Part shown: positions 5,364 through 5,737 of the stretch, in pieces | Layout of the letters: every line of letters begins with the position of its first letter | Numbering within the stretch: the stretch's first letter is position 1 | Assembly (NCBI RefSeq): GCF_000955955.1 | Contig: NZ_JYJG01000354.1 | Location: forward strand, 1 to 5,737 | Source of the DNA: Lentzea aerocolonigenes | Lineage (GTDB): Bacteria; Actinomycetota; Actinomycetes; Mycobacteriales; Pseudonocardiaceae | Direction: 5' to 3' | Length of the DNA: 5,737 nt | Made by a program: the position numbers and the translations under genes | Notes under the pieces: generated by a model | What the model was told of the DNA's origin: nothing | What the model saw: the letters and a program-made list of their open reading frames with translations, nothing else | The model's database searches: none

Positions 5364-5737
5364 ATGCCCACCACCGGCAACCCGGTGCTGAACCTCAGCG
5401 TCTTCGCGGTGTTCGTCCTGATCACCCTCTACATCGTGTACCGCGCGTCGAGCCGCAACGTGACGGCGTCGGACTACTACGCGGCGGGCAGCTCGTTCAC
5501 CGGCGCGCAGAACGGCGTCGCGCTGTCCGGTGACTTCCTGTCGGCCGCGTCGTTCCTCGGCATCTCCGGCGGTATCGCGGCGCACGGCTACGACGGCTTC
5601 CTGTACTCCGTCGGCTGGGTCGTGGCGTGGCTCGTCGGCCTGCTGCTGATCGCCGAGGGCCTGCGCAACACCGGCCGCTTCACCGTCGGCGACGTGCTGG
5701 CGTTCCGGATGAAGCAGCGCCCGGTCCGCGCGGCCGC
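5364..5737 (+). CDS. actP: ActP-type cation:acetate/monocarboxylate symporter, N-terminal part (partial)
   Basis: The reading frame runs off the right edge after 124 codons; full-length relatives are about 530-550 residues. The protein belongs to the sodium:solute symporter family. Visible features are a first helix (about 9-27), the strongly conserved DYYAAGSSFTGAQNG (37-51) followed by ALSGDFLSAASFLGISGG (53-70), GYDGFLYSVGWVVAWLVGLL (75-94) as the third helix, and GRFTVGDVLAFR (104-115). These blocks are characteristic of ActP/MctC-like acetate, pyruvate or propionate importers; the exact substrate cannot be told from the N-terminus. ATG 5364 lies three bases after the DUF485 stop. It has AGGAG (5353-5357) with six bases of spacing, so the two genes form one operon. 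Confidence 0.93.
   Translation, partial: MPTTGNPVLNLSVFAVFVLITLYIVYRASSRNVTASDYYAAGSSFTGAQNGVALSGDFLSAASFLGISGGIAAHGYDGFLYSVGWVVAWLVGLLLIAEGLRNTGRFTVGDVLAFRMKQRPVRAA

Noticed and set aside
4652..5533. Plus-strand 293-residue open frame crossing the intergenic region and the DUF485/ActP genes
   Set aside because: It spans both predicted promoters and overlaps two recognised genes in another frame. It has no motif.
1..5737. tRNA, rRNA, CRISPR array, insertion sequence or phage features
   Set aside because: I saw no tRNA-like arms, no regularly spaced repeats, and no transposase or integrase coding on either strand.

Overview
The window is GC-rich DNA with strongly G/C-biased third codon positions. 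It carries gene families typical of filamentous actinomycetes: a conservon-type sensor kinase/Roadblock/DUF742 set, an OFA-family MFS transporter with its tiny partner protein, and a DUF485/ActP pair. My impression is Pseudonocardiales (Lentzea, Saccharothrix or Amycolatopsis-like), but only 'high-GC actinomycete' is well supported.

Layout. A 266-bp intergenic region (4678-4943) separates two divergent transport units. Leftward (minus strand) run five genes: an OFA-family MFS transporter (3205-4677), a 35-residue one-helix small subunit (3101-3208), a membrane sensor histidine kinase with a nitrate/nitrite-sensor-like extracytoplasmic region (963-3101), a Roadblock/LC7 protein (568-966) and a DUF742 protein (53-571). 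Every junction is a stop/start overlap of 1 or 4 bases (GTGA, TGATG, ATGA, ATGA), so the five genes look like one translationally coupled operon. Rightward (plus strand) run a DUF485 membrane protein (4944-5360) and, 3 bases later, the start of an ActP-type sodium:monocarboxylate symporter (5364 to the window end, partial). Bases 1-52 hold no recognisable gene. The GTPase that usually completes a conservon is not visible there.

Regulation. Each direction has a plausible vegetative-type promoter: TTGTCG-N17-TAGGAT leftward and TTGACT-N16-TACAGT rightward. The word ACACGTG occurs in both promoters, lying wholly inside the -35/-10 spacer in each case. A GTTGC-N7-GCAAC inverted repeat lies upstream of the leftward promoter. 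The transporter appears to start at GTG 4677, and its fourth codon is TTA, a rare leucine codon read by the bldA-type tRNA. Because the downstream genes are coupled by overlaps, this one codon could gate the whole operon.

How it may work (inference). Two transporter systems with likely small carboxylate substrates diverge from a shared control region, and one is fused at operon level to a conservon signalling module. The sensor may monitor the transported compound or the state of the transporter. No response regulator or GTPase is visible in the window.
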